NCBI GenBank assembly: GCA_041391485.1
Contig: JAWKNY010000004.1
Coordinates: forward strand, 62,001-126,000
Origin: JACKAF01 sp041391485
GTDB lineage: Bacteria; Bdellovibrionota; FAC87; UBA2466; JACKAF01
Length of the DNA stretch: 64,000 nt
Direction: 5' to 3'
In this document: one piece after another, positions 37,295 to 47,125 of the stretch
Position numbering within the stretch: position 1 is the first letter of the stretch
Layout of the letters: each line of letters begins with the position of its first letter
Program-made: the position numbers and the translations under genes
The notes under the pieces: generated by a model
What the model was told of the DNA's origin: nothing
Seen by the model: only the letters and a program-made list of their open reading frames with translations
Database searches by the model: none

Positions 37295-39196
37295 GCTTGG
37301 CTAAACCAAATCTTGCCTTGTTCTACGGAAATCTCGTCTACGACGACTTCCATTTTTGTTCCTACGCCTAAGCGTTCTTTGCCCGGGCGTTGTACGACAG
37401 CGAGCTTTCTGGAATCGTACTCCCAAAACCCACGCAGGGTCTCGACCGGCAGAAAGCCTTCCACGGCCAGTTCGGGGATATCCATGTATAAGCCTTCGGC
37501 AGACACCCAGCTCACCACGGCGTGAAAACGATCTCCCAGGTGCTGATCCATGTACCAGCATTGCTTGCGCCGGACCACAAAACGCTCCGCGTCCATTGCG
37601 TTGCGTTCTTGCGTGGAACAGTCCCGAGCGATGTTCACTAATTGGCCCTCTTCGTATTTCTTATCGGAGGACTTTGCTTCACCTATGAGCCTCTTTAAAA
37701 GGCGATGAACGATCAAATCCGGATACCGTCGGATGGGTGAGGTGAAATGCGTGTAGTCGCGCAGCGCTAAACCGAAGTGTCCCAAGGGATCGGGCAAATA
37801 ACGCGCTTGTTTTTGCGCGCGCAGAATTACAGTGTGCAAGGTCGTTCCACCCGGCACATCGTGGGACTGCTCCAGCACCTTCGCAAAGGCCTTTGGTGTG
37901 ATCTTATGGATGCTCTCGCCAATTCCCAGGTTACGGAGCATCTGATTGACCTCTTCGACGCCTTCTCGATCAGGGGCTTCATGCACGCGGTACATGCCGG
38001 CTTTCTTGGATTCTCGCAGTTTCTTGGCGACGACACGGTTGGCGGCGATCATGAATTCTTCGATGAGCTGATGGGACTTGTGGCGCGAGGCAGGCGCACA
38101 ACGAATGGGTTCTCCCTCTTCATCCAGTTCAACTTTGCACTCGGGTAGATCGAAGTCGAGCACCCCTCGGGCTTGCCGCGATTGCCTCAAGATTCGGAAG
38201 AGGCCGATCATGTCGTCCAAAGGCTTCTTCAGGGCTTCCAGTTCAGTTTTCTTGTCTTTCCAGTAGCCGTGCACCTGATTGTAAGTGAGCCGCGCGTGCG
38301 TTCGAATCAAACTGCTGTAAAAGTCGCTCCTTAAGAACTCTCCACGGCGATCGATATCAATTTCAGCCGTTAAAGCAAAACGCTCTTCACCGGGGCGAAG
38401 GCTGCATACATTGTTAGAAAGGACCTCCGGCAACATCGGCAGGCAGCGTCCGGGAAAGTAGACACTGGTGCCGCGGTGAAAGGCCGCTTTGTCCAGCTGA
38501 GATCCGGGCTGAACAAAAAAACTGACATCGGCGATGGCGACGTAGAGGCGGAATCCGAATTCCTCGGAGGTCACCGCGACGGCATCGTCAAAGTCCTTGG
38601 CGTCTTCGCCGTCTATTGTAACGAGCGGCAAATCACGCAGATCTTTTCGGTGGCGTCGTTCTTCGGGATCGTTCATCCACTCGGCGACGTGGTCCGCTTC
38701 GCTTAGCTCTGAGCGCGAAAATTTCTCGAAAGACATGGCGATTGATCGCAATGCGGTAATCGTGAGCGGGAAGAAGGCGATCGCCAAAGCACTCTTCAAT
38801 TTCCACTCTTCCGGAATGGCGGTTGTCCGGGTACTGGACCACCTTGGCGCTCACCCAGTCTCCGGCGCTGATCTTTTTGAGGTTGCCCGAGATTGGGAAG
38901 TCTCCATCGGTGGTATTAAGCGACAGGTTTCGCCCATAGCGCTCTACCTGGCCCAGCACGACACTTTGCCCCCGTTCCACCACCTTGTCTACAAGGGCCG
39001 AGACTCGGCCGGCTCGCTTTTCATAGCGAAAGCGGATGCGATCCTTATTCATGAGGCGGCGCGCCTGTTTTCGGTCGATGTAAGCGTCTGGGTGCGAGGT
39101 GTCGTCGGGAATGACGAAGGCAAAGCCGCGAGGGTTTTTTTGAACGGTGCCTAGTAGGTTCCCTTTATCTTTGTGTTTGTGCTTGTGACGACTCAC
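37291..39196 (-). CDS. rnr: ribonuclease R (RNB family), one frameshift
   Basis: About 635 aa when joined. The first 150 residues carry the lysine/histidine-rich start (MSRHKHKHKDKGNLLGTV) and two cold-shock-type OB domains (GFAFVIPDD, GQSVVLGQVERYG). The RNB catalytic block LVTIDGEDAKDFDDAVAV has the metal aspartates, followed by CRPYPDL-like RRYPDLIVHRLL and a C-terminal S1 domain (DRFHAVVSWVSAEGLYMDI). The frame changes near 38725-38735 between DYRIAINRHVF and EKFSRSELSEADHVAEW. It degrades structured RNA 3' to 5'. First gene of the rnr-ubiB-unknown operon. Confidence 0.9.
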
Positions 39197-39250
39197 GTTG
39201 ATAGCAGTATCGATGCTGAGGGAGGTGAATTCAAGTAAGGGGATGAAAAG

Positions 39251-40270
39251 TTATCTTCCAGGAGGAAGTAGCTTTGCCGGATCGGCTGCGGGCGCAACAG
39301 GGCCACCCGCACCGAGCTTTGAACCTAGCGGTGTGACGGGGCTAAATCCGCCGGCATTTACGCGGCTACCTTTGCCTCCGGTGTTTTCCAGATCGGCTCC
39401 CGCCGGCAGACGTGGCGGTGCTCCAGGAGGCGGGCCGTTGGGCGGCGTGGCGCCAGGCGGCAAGGGACCGGCGTTCTTAGTCGCCGAGGGATTGATCTTG
39501 GGTGCCGGAGCAGGCGGAAGCAACTTCGGGCTCACGTAACCTTGCTGCTGAGCCGGGGCCACGTTGGTGGACTGCGGCAAGCGGGACGCTGGCGCAAAGA
39601 AAATCGTTGCTTTGACTTGGGCGTCGACCGGGTAGCAAGCAATGGGTCCGTTGCGCGAATCCTTCACAAAACCAGAAGGCGCTGTTGCGGCTTGCTCTTT
39701 AAAGCTGACCGTCGGCGATAGCTGGGCATTGATGGGAAAGCAAACAACGTCTTTATTTACAAAAGTCGTACTAGCCGGGGCGCGATCCTTAACCTTGGGT
39801 TTCGCGGTCAAAATAAAACGTCCCTTGGAAGAGCGGGGCGAAGTCGGCGGAAAAGCATCGACCACGAGACGAGCCGGATTCTGCAGCCAAAAAGCATCGA
39901 AGCGCAGCGTGTTTTCTTTCAGAAAAACTCGGAGACTCGTCGCTCGATTGGGATCGTCGGTGTTGATGGAGATAGGACCCAGGTAGCGGCTCTTGGCTAC
40001 GTAAGAATCGTTGATGGCGCTTTCCGGAATGGCTCCAACAAGGTGTACATTCTCAAGCGCTACGGTTGCTTCTTTCTGGTTGGGGCTTGTCGAGATCTGT
40101 ACGCGTGGATCCGGCTTGTTCCCGCCAAATTGGATCACAAGACGCTCAAAATCTTGGTTCTTGTGTTTGCCAAATCGAAAGTGCTTCAACGTGATAGGGG
40201 TTTCCCCAGCACCAAAAGCACACGGGGTTAGGGAGACCAGAACCGACAAAATTAATATGTAGTAGGGCAT
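39251..40270 (-). CDS. AMIN-like domain protein with proline-rich tail
   Basis: 339 aa from ATG at 40270, which begins a signal peptide (MPYYILILSVLVSLTPCAFG); the frame stays open to 40354. Residues ~25-150 form a beta-rich domain (KHFRFGKHKNQDFERLVIQF, ATSLRVFLKENTLRFDAFWL, PARLVVDAFP) with the pattern of AMIN domains, which bind peptidoglycan or sit in secretin and amidase systems. The last 130 residues are Pro/Gly/Ala-rich low complexity and may span the periplasm. Two similar stretches (VCFPINAQLSPTVSF, IACYPVDAQVKATIFF) form an internal repeat. Divergent from a lipoprotein gene. Confidence 0.65.
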   Translation of the reverse strand: MPYYILILSVLVSLTPCAFGAGETPITLKHFRFGKHKNQDFERLVIQFGGNKPDPRVQISTSPNQKEATVALENVHLVGAIPESAINDSYVAKSRYLGPISINTDDPNRATSLRVFLKENTLRFDAFWLQNPARLVVDAFPPTSPRSSKGRFILTAKPKVKDRAPASTTFVNKDVVCFPINAQLSPTVSFKEQAATAPSGFVKDSRNGPIACYPVDAQVKATIFFAPASRLPQSTNVAPAQQQGYVSPKLLPPAPAPKINPSATKNAGPLPPGATPPNGPPPGAPPRLPAGADLENTGGKGSRVNAGGFSPVTPLGSKLGAGGPVAPAADPAKLLPPGR

Positions 40271-40384
40271 GCGCACGGGCTTATATTCCTGCTCTCTTGG
40301 ACTATCGGGAAATTGTGTTAATATCTTTACAAGAATTCTATGAATTGATCTCAATACTTAGTCTCTATGTTAGAAGGGCGTACC

Positions 40385-40786
40385 ATGCGCAAGTCCGCAG
40401 TCATCCTGATTCCCTTCCTTATATGGCTCGCCGCATGCTCCTCATCGGGCGACCTTTTGGAAAAGTGGAGCGAGGACGGGCAGAGCACGGATTCGGAATC
40501 GCTCAACAGCCCGGAGTTTACCGAGCTGAGTTCCACCTTGAGTGCGCTGGGCTACCAAGGGGTGGGACTCCGCTATGAAACGCCTTCAGTGCAGAAAATG
40601 TTGAAAGAGGTATTTTCGGATCCGCGTGTAGCGGGCCGAAACATCAAGTTGCTCTACACGGGACTGGCGTTGTCCTACGATCGAAAACAGGGCTCTTTAA
40701 CGATCGGCGGTACCATGGAGCCCACTGCGATCATCACTTATATTCAAAAGAACGTACCGAAACTCGCCGCCAAAGCTAAAAAATAG
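40385..40786 (+). CDS. lipoprotein of unknown function
   Basis: 133 aa from ATG 40385, preceded by GAAGGG. Signal peptide with lipobox WLAAC. The mature part resembles a small BON-like or alpha/beta domain (YTGLALSYDRKQGSLTIGGTM) without decisive motifs. It is followed 41 bases later by the lipase-like gene. Confidence 0.65.
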   Translation: MRKSAVILIPFLIWLAACSSSGDLLEKWSEDGQSTDSESLNSPEFTELSSTLSALGYQGVGLRYETPSVQKMLKEVFSDPRVAGRNIKLLYTGLALSYDRKQGSLTIGGTMEPTAIITYIQKNVPKLAAKAKK

Positions 40787-40827
40787 GTGCCGGTCATAGC
40801 TCGGGCCCATCCAACCGATAGGTAAAC

Positions 40828-41595
40828 GTGAAGCGCGCGCTCAGTCTTTTCAGAGATTTACTTAACTTCTTGCCAGGGTCTTCTCCGACTCAGTGGGAAG
40901 CGCCGCGATCGGTAAAAGGAGACGTGCCGGTCATCGTGATTGTGGCGGGCTTTCAGGCAAAAGAGCGTCCGCTTTCGGTGATCCGAAAACGTTTTCTAAA
41001 AGATGGCTTTAACGTGGTTGTGATATCGATGGACTGGTTGAGTCTATCCGACGGCATCATTGGCTTGGGCCACATGGCGAGGAAACTCTCCGGAGTCCTT
41101 TTAAACCTTCGCAAAACGATGGGGATGCGATCCCAAGTTTATCTGGTGGGGCACTCGGCGGGCGGTCTGATTGCCCGTTACTACGTGCAACTGCTGGGCG
41201 GGTCACACTATTGTGACGCGCTGGTGACATTGGGGACCCCGCACCACGGAACGTGGATTGCGCTACTCGGCTTTTTTTCCCATCTCATTGTGAAGGCCCG
41301 CTGCTTGTTTCAGCTCCTACCTATCTCGCCCTTTATCCGACGACTGAACAAAGCGGCGTTCCCTAGTGAGTTTCGTGTGGTTTCGATGTTTTCACGCGAC
41401 GACTTTTTGCTCGCACGATGCGCTGGCCGCCGGTTCCGTGGACAACGTGGTACCGGCCATCTGTCGCACAGCGATTTCCTGTTGAGTAAGCGGGCTTACC
41501 GGGAATTGTTGCGCCGCCTAGACCTTCGTCCCGTCAACGAAGTCTCGGAACCCGAGCCCATTGCCGCACCCGAAACCCCGCCCGTACCGGCTTAG
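40828..41595 (+). CDS. alpha/beta hydrolase, triacylglycerol lipase/PGAP1-like
   Basis: 255 aa. Nucleophile elbow GHSAGG (Ser110) after strand 5, oxyanion region VIVIVAGFQ, then LGTPHHGTW, typical of lipase class 2/PGAP1-like hydrolases, with the probable catalytic His in the late HLSHSDFL stretch. No signal peptide, so cytoplasmic. Likely substrates are acyl esters. Starts GTG/ATG ambiguity is absent: the ATG at 40828 begins just after a short spacer. Confidence 0.83.
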   Translation: MKRALSLFRDLLNFLPGSSPTQWEAPRSVKGDVPVIVIVAGFQAKERPLSVIRKRFLKDGFNVVVISMDWLSLSDGIIGLGHMARKLSGVLLNLRKTMGMRSQVYLVGHSAGGLIARYYVQLLGGSHYCDALVTLGTPHHGTWIALLGFFSHLIVKARCLFQLLPISPFIRRLNKAAFPSEFRVVSMFSRDDFLLARCAGRRFRGQRGTGHLSHSDFLLSKRAYRELLRRLDLRPVNEVSEPEPIAAPETPPVPA

Positions 41596-41636
41596 GGAAT
41601 ACGCTCAAATTCTAAAATGGCCGCAGTTGATTTGGC

Positions 41637-42431
41637 TTAGCCGACGATATCTTCGCCGCCGTCCACTCCCAGCACGTTACCGGAAATCCATCCGGCCTCA
41701 TCATGGACTAGAAGGGCAATCGCGTTCGCGACGTCTTCGGGCACCGTCAAGCGCCCCGCCGGGTTGCGAGATTGGGCTATCTCGATCATTTCTTCGTTGC
41801 CCGGAATCTTACGAAGCGCCGGGGTGTCCGTGACACCGGCTCGCACCGCATTGACCGCCACCTTGTGAGGGGCGAGTTCCAGAGCCAGCTGTCGGCAGTG
41901 AGATTCCAGCGCCGCTTTGGCCGCCGAGACCGCGCCGTAGGTAGTCCAAACACGGGTTCCACCGGAGGAGGTCATCGCAAAAATGCGTGCGCCTTCACGC
42001 AAAAGTTTTCCGCGAAAGAGGTCCTGAGTCCAGTAGACCAGACTGTGGGCCATCACATTCAAAGTCATGTCCATCTGATCCTGCGAAATGGAGTCCTTGG
42101 CTTCTTCCGTCAGAAAGGGCTTCAGCGAACCGAAAGCCAGCGAATGAACGAGGCAGTGCACGCCGCCTTCGCTCTGAGCAGAAAGCTCTTTCAGCACTTC
42201 CGCGCGTTTCTCCGCATCGGCTGCGTTCACGTTGAAAAACATGCATTTCACGTTTTGTGCCTGAATCTTTTTCTGGATTTCAGCCACGTGAGGCAAGGTG
42301 CCTTTGCGATCCAAATGCACGCCCGCGATATTCATTCCCATTTCAGCAAGTTTGAGTGAAATAGCTTCCCCGAAACCGCTTGAAGCGCCCAAAATTAATG
42401 CCCAGCGCCCCTTCACATTCGACAGTGCCAT
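41637..42431 (-). CDS. enoyl-ACP reductase-like SDR
   Basis: 264 aa. NAD(P) motif GASSGFGEA at 16-24, then VHSLAFGSLKPF, which parallels the SIAFA segment of FabI, and a C-terminal half (RQLALELAPHKVAVNAVRAG, NPAGRLTVPEDVANAIALL) like FabL of Bacillus. The active-site Tyr-Lys pair is in TYGAVSAAKAAL (Tyr-x6-Lys spacing typical of enoyl reductases rather than the SDR YxxxK). It probably reduces enoyl-ACP in fatty acid elongation. The alternative is a 3-oxoacyl reductase, less likely because of that spacing. Sits 14 bases downstream of the DUF4340 gene. Confidence 0.8.
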   Translation of the reverse strand: MALSNVKGRWALILGASSGFGEAISLKLAEMGMNIAGVHLDRKGTLPHVAEIQKKIQAQNVKCMFFNVNAADAEKRAEVLKELSAQSEGGVHCLVHSLAFGSLKPFLTEEAKDSISQDQMDMTLNVMAHSLVYWTQDLFRGKLLREGARIFAMTSSGGTRVWTTYGAVSAAKAALESHCRQLALELAPHKVAVNAVRAGVTDTPALRKIPGNEEMIEIAQSRNPAGRLTVPEDVANAIALLVHDEAGWISGNVLGVDGGEDIVG

Positions 42432-42445
42432 CTCTACCTCCAGCT

Positions 42446-43889
42446 CTAGCTATCTTTCTTAGTTTCACCATTCGGCACGACATCCGACTTCGATTTCTCG
42501 GCATTCTTCTGTAGGAAGGCCGAGTCTTCCAAGTTGATCTCTTTGTAGTCCGAAAGCTTAATCAAGAACGGTACGGGGAGTTTTTCCCGTGCGACATAAA
42601 TCTGATCGCCTTGTTTACCACCGAATTTCAGCGTCACATTGAGCTTCTCCCCGTCTTCATCGGTGAGGTGCAGAACTAGCGCCGGTTTGCTGAGTCCGGT
42701 ATTGGGTGTCTGGCTAGTCGCGTAGCGCGTGACTTTGGTGTCTTGCACCTTGGCAATGAGCGCCTCCACCTTGTGGGGATCGATCTCCTTTTCAGGCTTA
42801 TCCGCGATCTCCCACTTATTTTCTTTTTTGACGAGGTCGAGGGTTTTTCCGCTGCGATCAAAGCGGATGCGTTTGATATTAAAACGGTTGAATTCAGCAA
42901 GCGAACGGTTGCGGTACTCTTTCGCCGGGCGCTGCAAAATATCCAAAACCTTGGCGTCCACCAGGTAAACGGTGTCTTTGCCCGAGCGCGTGGCGTACAG
43001 GTCCTTGCCCACTTTACCAAGCTTCAGGACTTCGGGTTGCTTGGTGTCCTTCTTCTTCACAAAGACTTCCACGGTCGGGCGAGCCAGTCCGTAGGTGGCC
43101 AAGTTCTTGGCCTTCTCGGTGGCGAATTCTTTGGCGCGCAGATCGAGAACCCCCCGAGCATCTTTTTCCACTTCATCACCGCTTGCAGGGATGTTTTCGC
43201 GAGCCAAGGTCAAGCGTCTACATCCGTGCGCGCCAGGATAAAGCTTCCGTAACTATTTTTGATTTCCACCTCATCCACATCGGGACGAGTGAGACTAAAA
43301 AGATTCTTGTTGCGGTAGTCGGAGAGTTTTTGTCGAAGGTCGTTCTTAGAGCACGGGCGACTCGGTAGACAGCCCCTTTTTGCCCTGCGGGAATCAGGTA
43401 ACTGCTGTAGCCAACCGGCGTGTCTTTACCAATCAAGACTTCGGAAAACTCTTCGCCGGAATTACGGCGGACACGCACTTTGTATCGCGGATAATCGAGT
43501 CCGTAGACTGACAAGTCGCTTGGGTTCTCGGCGATCTCGCGCTCATTCTTTGTGGTGGTGAGCGTGCTAAGAACGGCGGCAACGGTGGACGCGTCCGCCT
43601 CGTCGCTGAGCGGATCGGTGATGAGCCAAGTCTTGTCTATACGTTTGAACTTAAGAGTCTCGTACTCGGCCGTGGCTTTGTCTTTGCCGGCAAGCAAGGC
43701 TTCCAGATTTTTCAGCCTATCGACTTCGAATTCCTGTATTTCTTCGCGCGGGATCGAGAGGACAAGCTTGGCGTTCTCTTGGGCTTCCTGGCGCTTAACC
43801 TTGATGCCCTTTTCATAGACGACATACCAAAGCACCAGTGCGACTAGCACCGCAACCAGCGCCATCGTGGACTTAAAGCTTTTCTTCAT
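42446..43889 (-). CDS. DUF4340-like membrane-anchored protein, two frameshifts
   Basis: About 481 aa when repaired. One N-terminal membrane segment (MALVAVLVALVLWYVVYEKG), then repeated domains of the DUF4340 type (FKRIDKTWLITDPLSDEAD, YGLDYPRYKVRV, IRFDRSGKTLDLVKKENKWE, VAREKLPVPFLIKLSD). Frames break at the T run 43327-43331 (one short; corrected gives DKKLSDYRNKNLFSLTRPDV) and at 43211-43213 (joining ARTDVDA to LTLARENIP). The family is found next to gliding/ABC-2 transporter genes (GldG-like) in other bacteria; here it follows rpoZ and the Bat operon. Function unknown. Confidence 0.75.
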
Positions 43890-43937
43890 CCAGAGTCCCC
43901 CTGCGTTCCGTGAGTTCCAGAGAGGCGGTAGGACAGC

Positions 43938-44159
43938 CTAGGCGGCGCTATTCCCGTCCTCGGAGGTCTCCGGTTCGGCCTTGCTCACGTGACCGGCCGC
44001 AATTTCTCGGAGCGCGATAACCGCTTGCTTGTTCGTGCTATGCGCGATGAGCGGACGGGAGCCTTTGGCCAATTGCCGCACTCGCTTCGCCGCGATGTGG
44101 ATCAATTCAAAGCGGTTAGGGATTTTCTCTAAACAGTCTTCCACCGTAACTCGGGCCAC
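43938..44159 (-). CDS. rpoZ: RNA polymerase omega subunit
   Basis: 73 aa from the GTG at 44159, six bases after an AGGAG box; a longer opening to 44231 would add non-homologous residues. The sequence ARVTVEDCLEKIPNRFELIH is the conserved omega N-terminus, then AAKRVRQLAKGS and QAVIALREIAAGHV. Omega helps assemble and stabilise RNA polymerase and takes part in ppGpp response. Its own promoter is likely just upstream. Confidence 0.95.
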   Translation of the reverse strand: MARVTVEDCLEKIPNRFELIHIAAKRVRQLAKGSRPLIAHSTNKQAVIALREIAAGHVSKAEPETSEDGNSAA

Positions 44160-44211
44160 TGAAATCTCCTGTAAAATTAAGAGTTTCCACCAAACCAATT
44201 TTGGACCCACT

Positions 44212-44239
44212 ACAATACCGCGGGGCCTCAAAAAGTCAA
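44212..44239 (-). promoter_or_regulatory. putative rpoZ promoter
   Basis: On the minus strand TTGACT (44239-44234) and TATTGT (44217-44212) are 16 bases apart, with rpoZ starting about 50 bases downstream. It separates rpoZ from the Bat operon. Confidence 0.45.
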
Positions 44240-44252
44240 TGAATATGTAGGT

Positions 44253-45551
44253 TTAGGCGGCGAGAACTCGCTGGAGATCTTCGTAAAGGGCCGTGGGTTC
44301 GGCCGTGAGGGGAGAGCCGGGGGAGTACAGGACGGCCTCGTAGGCGGTGAAAAAGCGTCTCGCTTGGTCGATGGTACCGGCAGGGGACTGCTTGGCGGCG
44401 TGGCGGAGTAAGGACTCACGGGTGCCGCCCACTTGTTCCCAAGCCGTGTTGTGTTTGAGGTGCAGCAGGAGAAGCTCGCTGCCAAGACGTAGGAACTGGG
44501 TGTAGTCCTCACCTGCATAAGCGGCTTCGGTTTCCCGCCTTAGCTGTTCGAGCTGATAGGCCGTACTTTCGCGGTAGCGTCGTTGGCGATCCCGAAAGCT
44601 TTGGAAGGCGATCGAGCCGAGTAGGGCGCAGAGGAGCAGAACTTGAATCAGCCAGAACCAGAGTGCCTGCTTAAGGTTAGTGACCGTTGCCCACTCGGTT
44701 ACCGGAGAGATCTCCAGGACCGTCTCGACGGTTTGCTTGGGGGCGAGTTTGGCCTGAAAGCGCAAGTGGCCCGCTTCGCTTTGCAAGAACTCGTAGCGGC
44801 CTTGAGCGGGATCAAAGAAGTTAAAGTGAATAGGAGCGATTTCCAGATCCTCGTCGTGGTTCACCGATAGCGCCCACTCGTGGTGCTGGATTTGATAAGG
44901 AGCCGATCCTTGTGTGAACGAGCGCTTGGAGAGCACTTTTACCTGCGGGGGGAGGTTAACTTGAGCGGTTGCGATCTCCTGAAAGTTCCCCTGTCCGCGG
45001 ATAGAAAAGCGCAGTGTCGCCGGCTCGTTCTGCTCATACGGAATTTCTGGAGTATCCAAGGAGAGGGTGAATTGCCCGACGGCTCCCCCAAACACTTCCC
45101 CTTCTTTTTTCGGAAAGGGCGGAAGGACGCGAACGCGAAGAGGTTTGGGTGTTTCACTCTCTATCGTAATGTCGGCCGCATCTGAGAAAGGACTTTTTAG
45201 GACGAGCTTCATCGGGCGGATAGCGGGGCTTTTCTCGTCGACCATCGCCGAAATACGATAGGAGCCCAAAATGATTCGGTTCCAGGGGGAATTGGCAAAG
45301 CGGGAATAGGGGACGAGGATTTTTCCCTGGCGCAGCACTAGGTTGTCTTTCCAAAAACCTCGAAACTCGGGGAACTTGGCGACCTCGACCTCAACCGTAT
45401 TGAGGTTCGTGTACAGCACAAAGTCGCAGCGGATTTCTTCTCCGGCATACACTTCTTCCTTGGAGAACTCCGTACGAAACTGGAAGCTTTCCTCCGCTTG
45501 GGCGGAAAAGGCGAGAAGCAGTGTGGTGGCGAGGAGTAGGCGGCCTACCAT
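44253..45551 (-). CDS. batD: BatD-like protein, last gene of Bat operon
   Basis: 432 aa. Signal peptide (RLLLATTLLLAFSAQA), then beta-sandwich domains (FQFRTEFSKEEVYAGEEIRCDFVLYT; PYEQNEPATLRFSIRGQGNF) as in BatD, a membrane span around residue 300 (FWLIQVLLLCALLGSIAF) and a cytoplasmic helical tail with a TPR-like feel (TQFLRLGSELLLLHLKH). Bat proteins form a membrane complex tied to stress or oxygen tolerance and to envelope integrity; the mechanism is unclear. It overlaps the BatB/C gene by 7 bases. Confidence 0.82.
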   Translation of the reverse strand: MVGRLLLATTLLLAFSAQAEESFQFRTEFSKEEVYAGEEIRCDFVLYTNLNTVEVEVAKFPEFRGFWKDNLVLRQGKILVPYSRFANSPWNRIILGSYRISAMVDEKSPAIRPMKLVLKSPFSDAADITIESETPKPLRVRVLPPFPKKEGEVFGGAVGQFTLSLDTPEIPYEQNEPATLRFSIRGQGNFQEIATAQVNLPPQVKVLSKRSFTQGSAPYQIQHHEWALSVNHDEDLEIAPIHFNFFDPAQGRYEFLQSEAGHLRFQAKLAPKQTVETVLEISPVTEWATVTNLKQALWFWLIQVLLLCALLGSIAFQSFRDRQRRYRESTAYQLEQLRRETEAAYAGEDYTQFLRLGSELLLLHLKHNTAWEQVGGTRESLLRHAAKQSPAGTIDQARRFFTAYEAVLYSPGSPLTAEPTALYEDLQRVLAA

Positions 45552-47125
45552 TGTTTACCTTTCGGTGAAGCGTCTGCTTTTTGGTTTTTGTCGCGCTGAA
45601 GCCGTTGGATGGTTTGCTGTTCTTCGCGCGCCATCATGTCGAAAATTCGTTGTTTGCGTTCCTGGGAGAACTGCTCTTTGTCGTAATCTTTTTTGGGCCC
45701 TTTGGAGTCTTTGGGCTCGTTGCCCGACTTGCCGTCTTCGTTTCCGGAACTCTGTTGAGAGGCACTTTGCATGATTCTGGAAACCAAAGCCATGTTCTCC
45801 GACAGTTTTCTATTTGTCTCCGTCTCAAACTCTTTGGATTCGGCCTGGGTGTCATACGCGGACTGGTAGCTCTCCAAGGCTTTTTGGGGCTCCTGCGCGT
45901 AAACCTGTGTGTTGCCCAAATTAAAGAGCGCTTTCTTTTTGAGTTCCGGATCTTCCGTCATGTACGCGGATTCCTGAAAAAACTCTGCGGCCTTATCCAG
46001 CTTTCTTTCTTTGAGATAGGCGACTCCCAGGTTGAAGGTCAGGGTGCTGCGTACACGGGGATCGGTGGCCTTCTCGAGGGACTGGGAAATCTCGGCGACT
46101 GAAGCGCCAAACAACGTGTGGGGCACCATGAGAAACGGAAGGATTCGGATCGCGTATTCCCACCGGCCCATTCCGAACTCAATGCAAAAAAGCACGAGCG
46201 CCAGGGCTAGCAGAATCGGATAAAATTCGCGGGCCACTTCGACTGAGGTGACGACCTGAGAAGTGCGCCCCCCCTGACGTAGGCGCTCTCCGAGATCGAG
46301 AATGGAGGCGAGATCCGCGTTGAAGTAATTGCCGCCCGTGAGGTTGCTGATTTCCTGCAGCGGTTCGGCGTTGAGTTTGGTGGTAACGTTATTGCCCTTC
46401 CCATCTCGTAGGTAAGGGGTGCGACCGAAACGTTCAAATTGAAAAGAATGAATAGGAATGGGAGCGCCCGCTGAGGTCCCGGTGCCCACGGTATGAATGG
46501 GAATGCCTTTGGCTTTGAAGCGTGCGAACACTTCTTTGCGGATGGGCTCGTGGCTTTCCCCGTCGCTAAAAAGGATGACTTGGGAAGGGAACCAGGTTTC
46601 GCCGCGTTGCTTGGCCTTTTCTTCAAGCTGGAAGATGTGGCGCAGCAGCGTCTGCATGGATTGGCTGAGATCGGTCCCTTGATCCGTCGTCATCTCGGGG
46701 CTCAGGGTGGGGGTAATGGTCAGAATGCCGCTGAGATCGGTCGTGAGGGGAACCTGCAGGTAGCCGTTTGCCGCAAACGGGAAAAGGGCCACGCGGGATT
46801 CGTTGAGCGCATCGCTAAGCACTTCCAGACTGCTCGTTACAAATCCCAGCCTGGAGGGGCGAACGTCTTCGGCCACCATGCTGCGCGAGATATCAATGGC
46901 TAGAAAAACGTTTGAACCCGCTCCCTGACGCGATGAAGTTTGCTTTCCAAGCTGGGGTCGAGAAAGGGCCAGCACGCAGCATACAAAAGCAAGCAGACTG
47001 ACGACGAGGTGTCGCAAAGAGAAACGGGCGTTTTGCTGCTGACGCTTGGCGATCATGATCCAGGCCAGCACCAGAACGAGTAGCAGTCCCCAAAGGAGTT
47101 CAGGGTTTTGAAATTGAAGTTGCAT
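45545..47125 (-). CDS. batB: BatB-BatC fusion: VWA domain plus TPR repeats
   Basis: 526 aa from ATG 47125 (inside the end of batA). Two N-terminal membrane spans (LLWGLLLVLVLAWIMIA; LVVSLLAFVCCVLALSRPQL) precede a von Willebrand A domain with MIDAS motif DISRSM and later VILFSDGESHE. A third span (FYPILLALALVLFCIEFGMG) leads to a C-terminal ~200 residues of TPR type (LTFNLGVAYLKERKLDKAA, ALFNLGNTQVYAQEPQKAL) and a charged tail. In many genomes BatB and BatC are separate genes; here they are one. Presumed membrane partner of BatA. Confidence 0.85.
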   Translation of the reverse strand: MQLQFQNPELLWGLLLVLVLAWIMIAKRQQQNARFSLRHLVVSLLAFVCCVLALSRPQLGKQTSSRQGAGSNVFLAIDISRSMVAEDVRPSRLGFVTSSLEVLSDALNESRVALFPFAANGYLQVPLTTDLSGILTITPTLSPEMTTDQGTDLSQSMQTLLRHIFQLEEKAKQRGETWFPSQVILFSDGESHEPIRKEVFARFKAKGIPIHTVGTGTSAGAPIPIHSFQFERFGRTPYLRDGKGNNVTTKLNAEPLQEISNLTGGNYFNADLASILDLGERLRQGGRTSQVVTSVEVAREFYPILLALALVLFCIEFGMGRWEYAIRILPFLMVPHTLFGASVAEISQSLEKATDPRVRSTLTFNLGVAYLKERKLDKAAEFFQESAYMTEDPELKKKALFNLGNTQVYAQEPQKALESYQSAYDTQAESKEFETETNRKLSENMALVSRIMQSASQQSSGNEDGKSGNEPKDSKGPKKDYDKEQFSQERKQRIFDMMAREEQQTIQRLQRDKNQKADASPKGKQW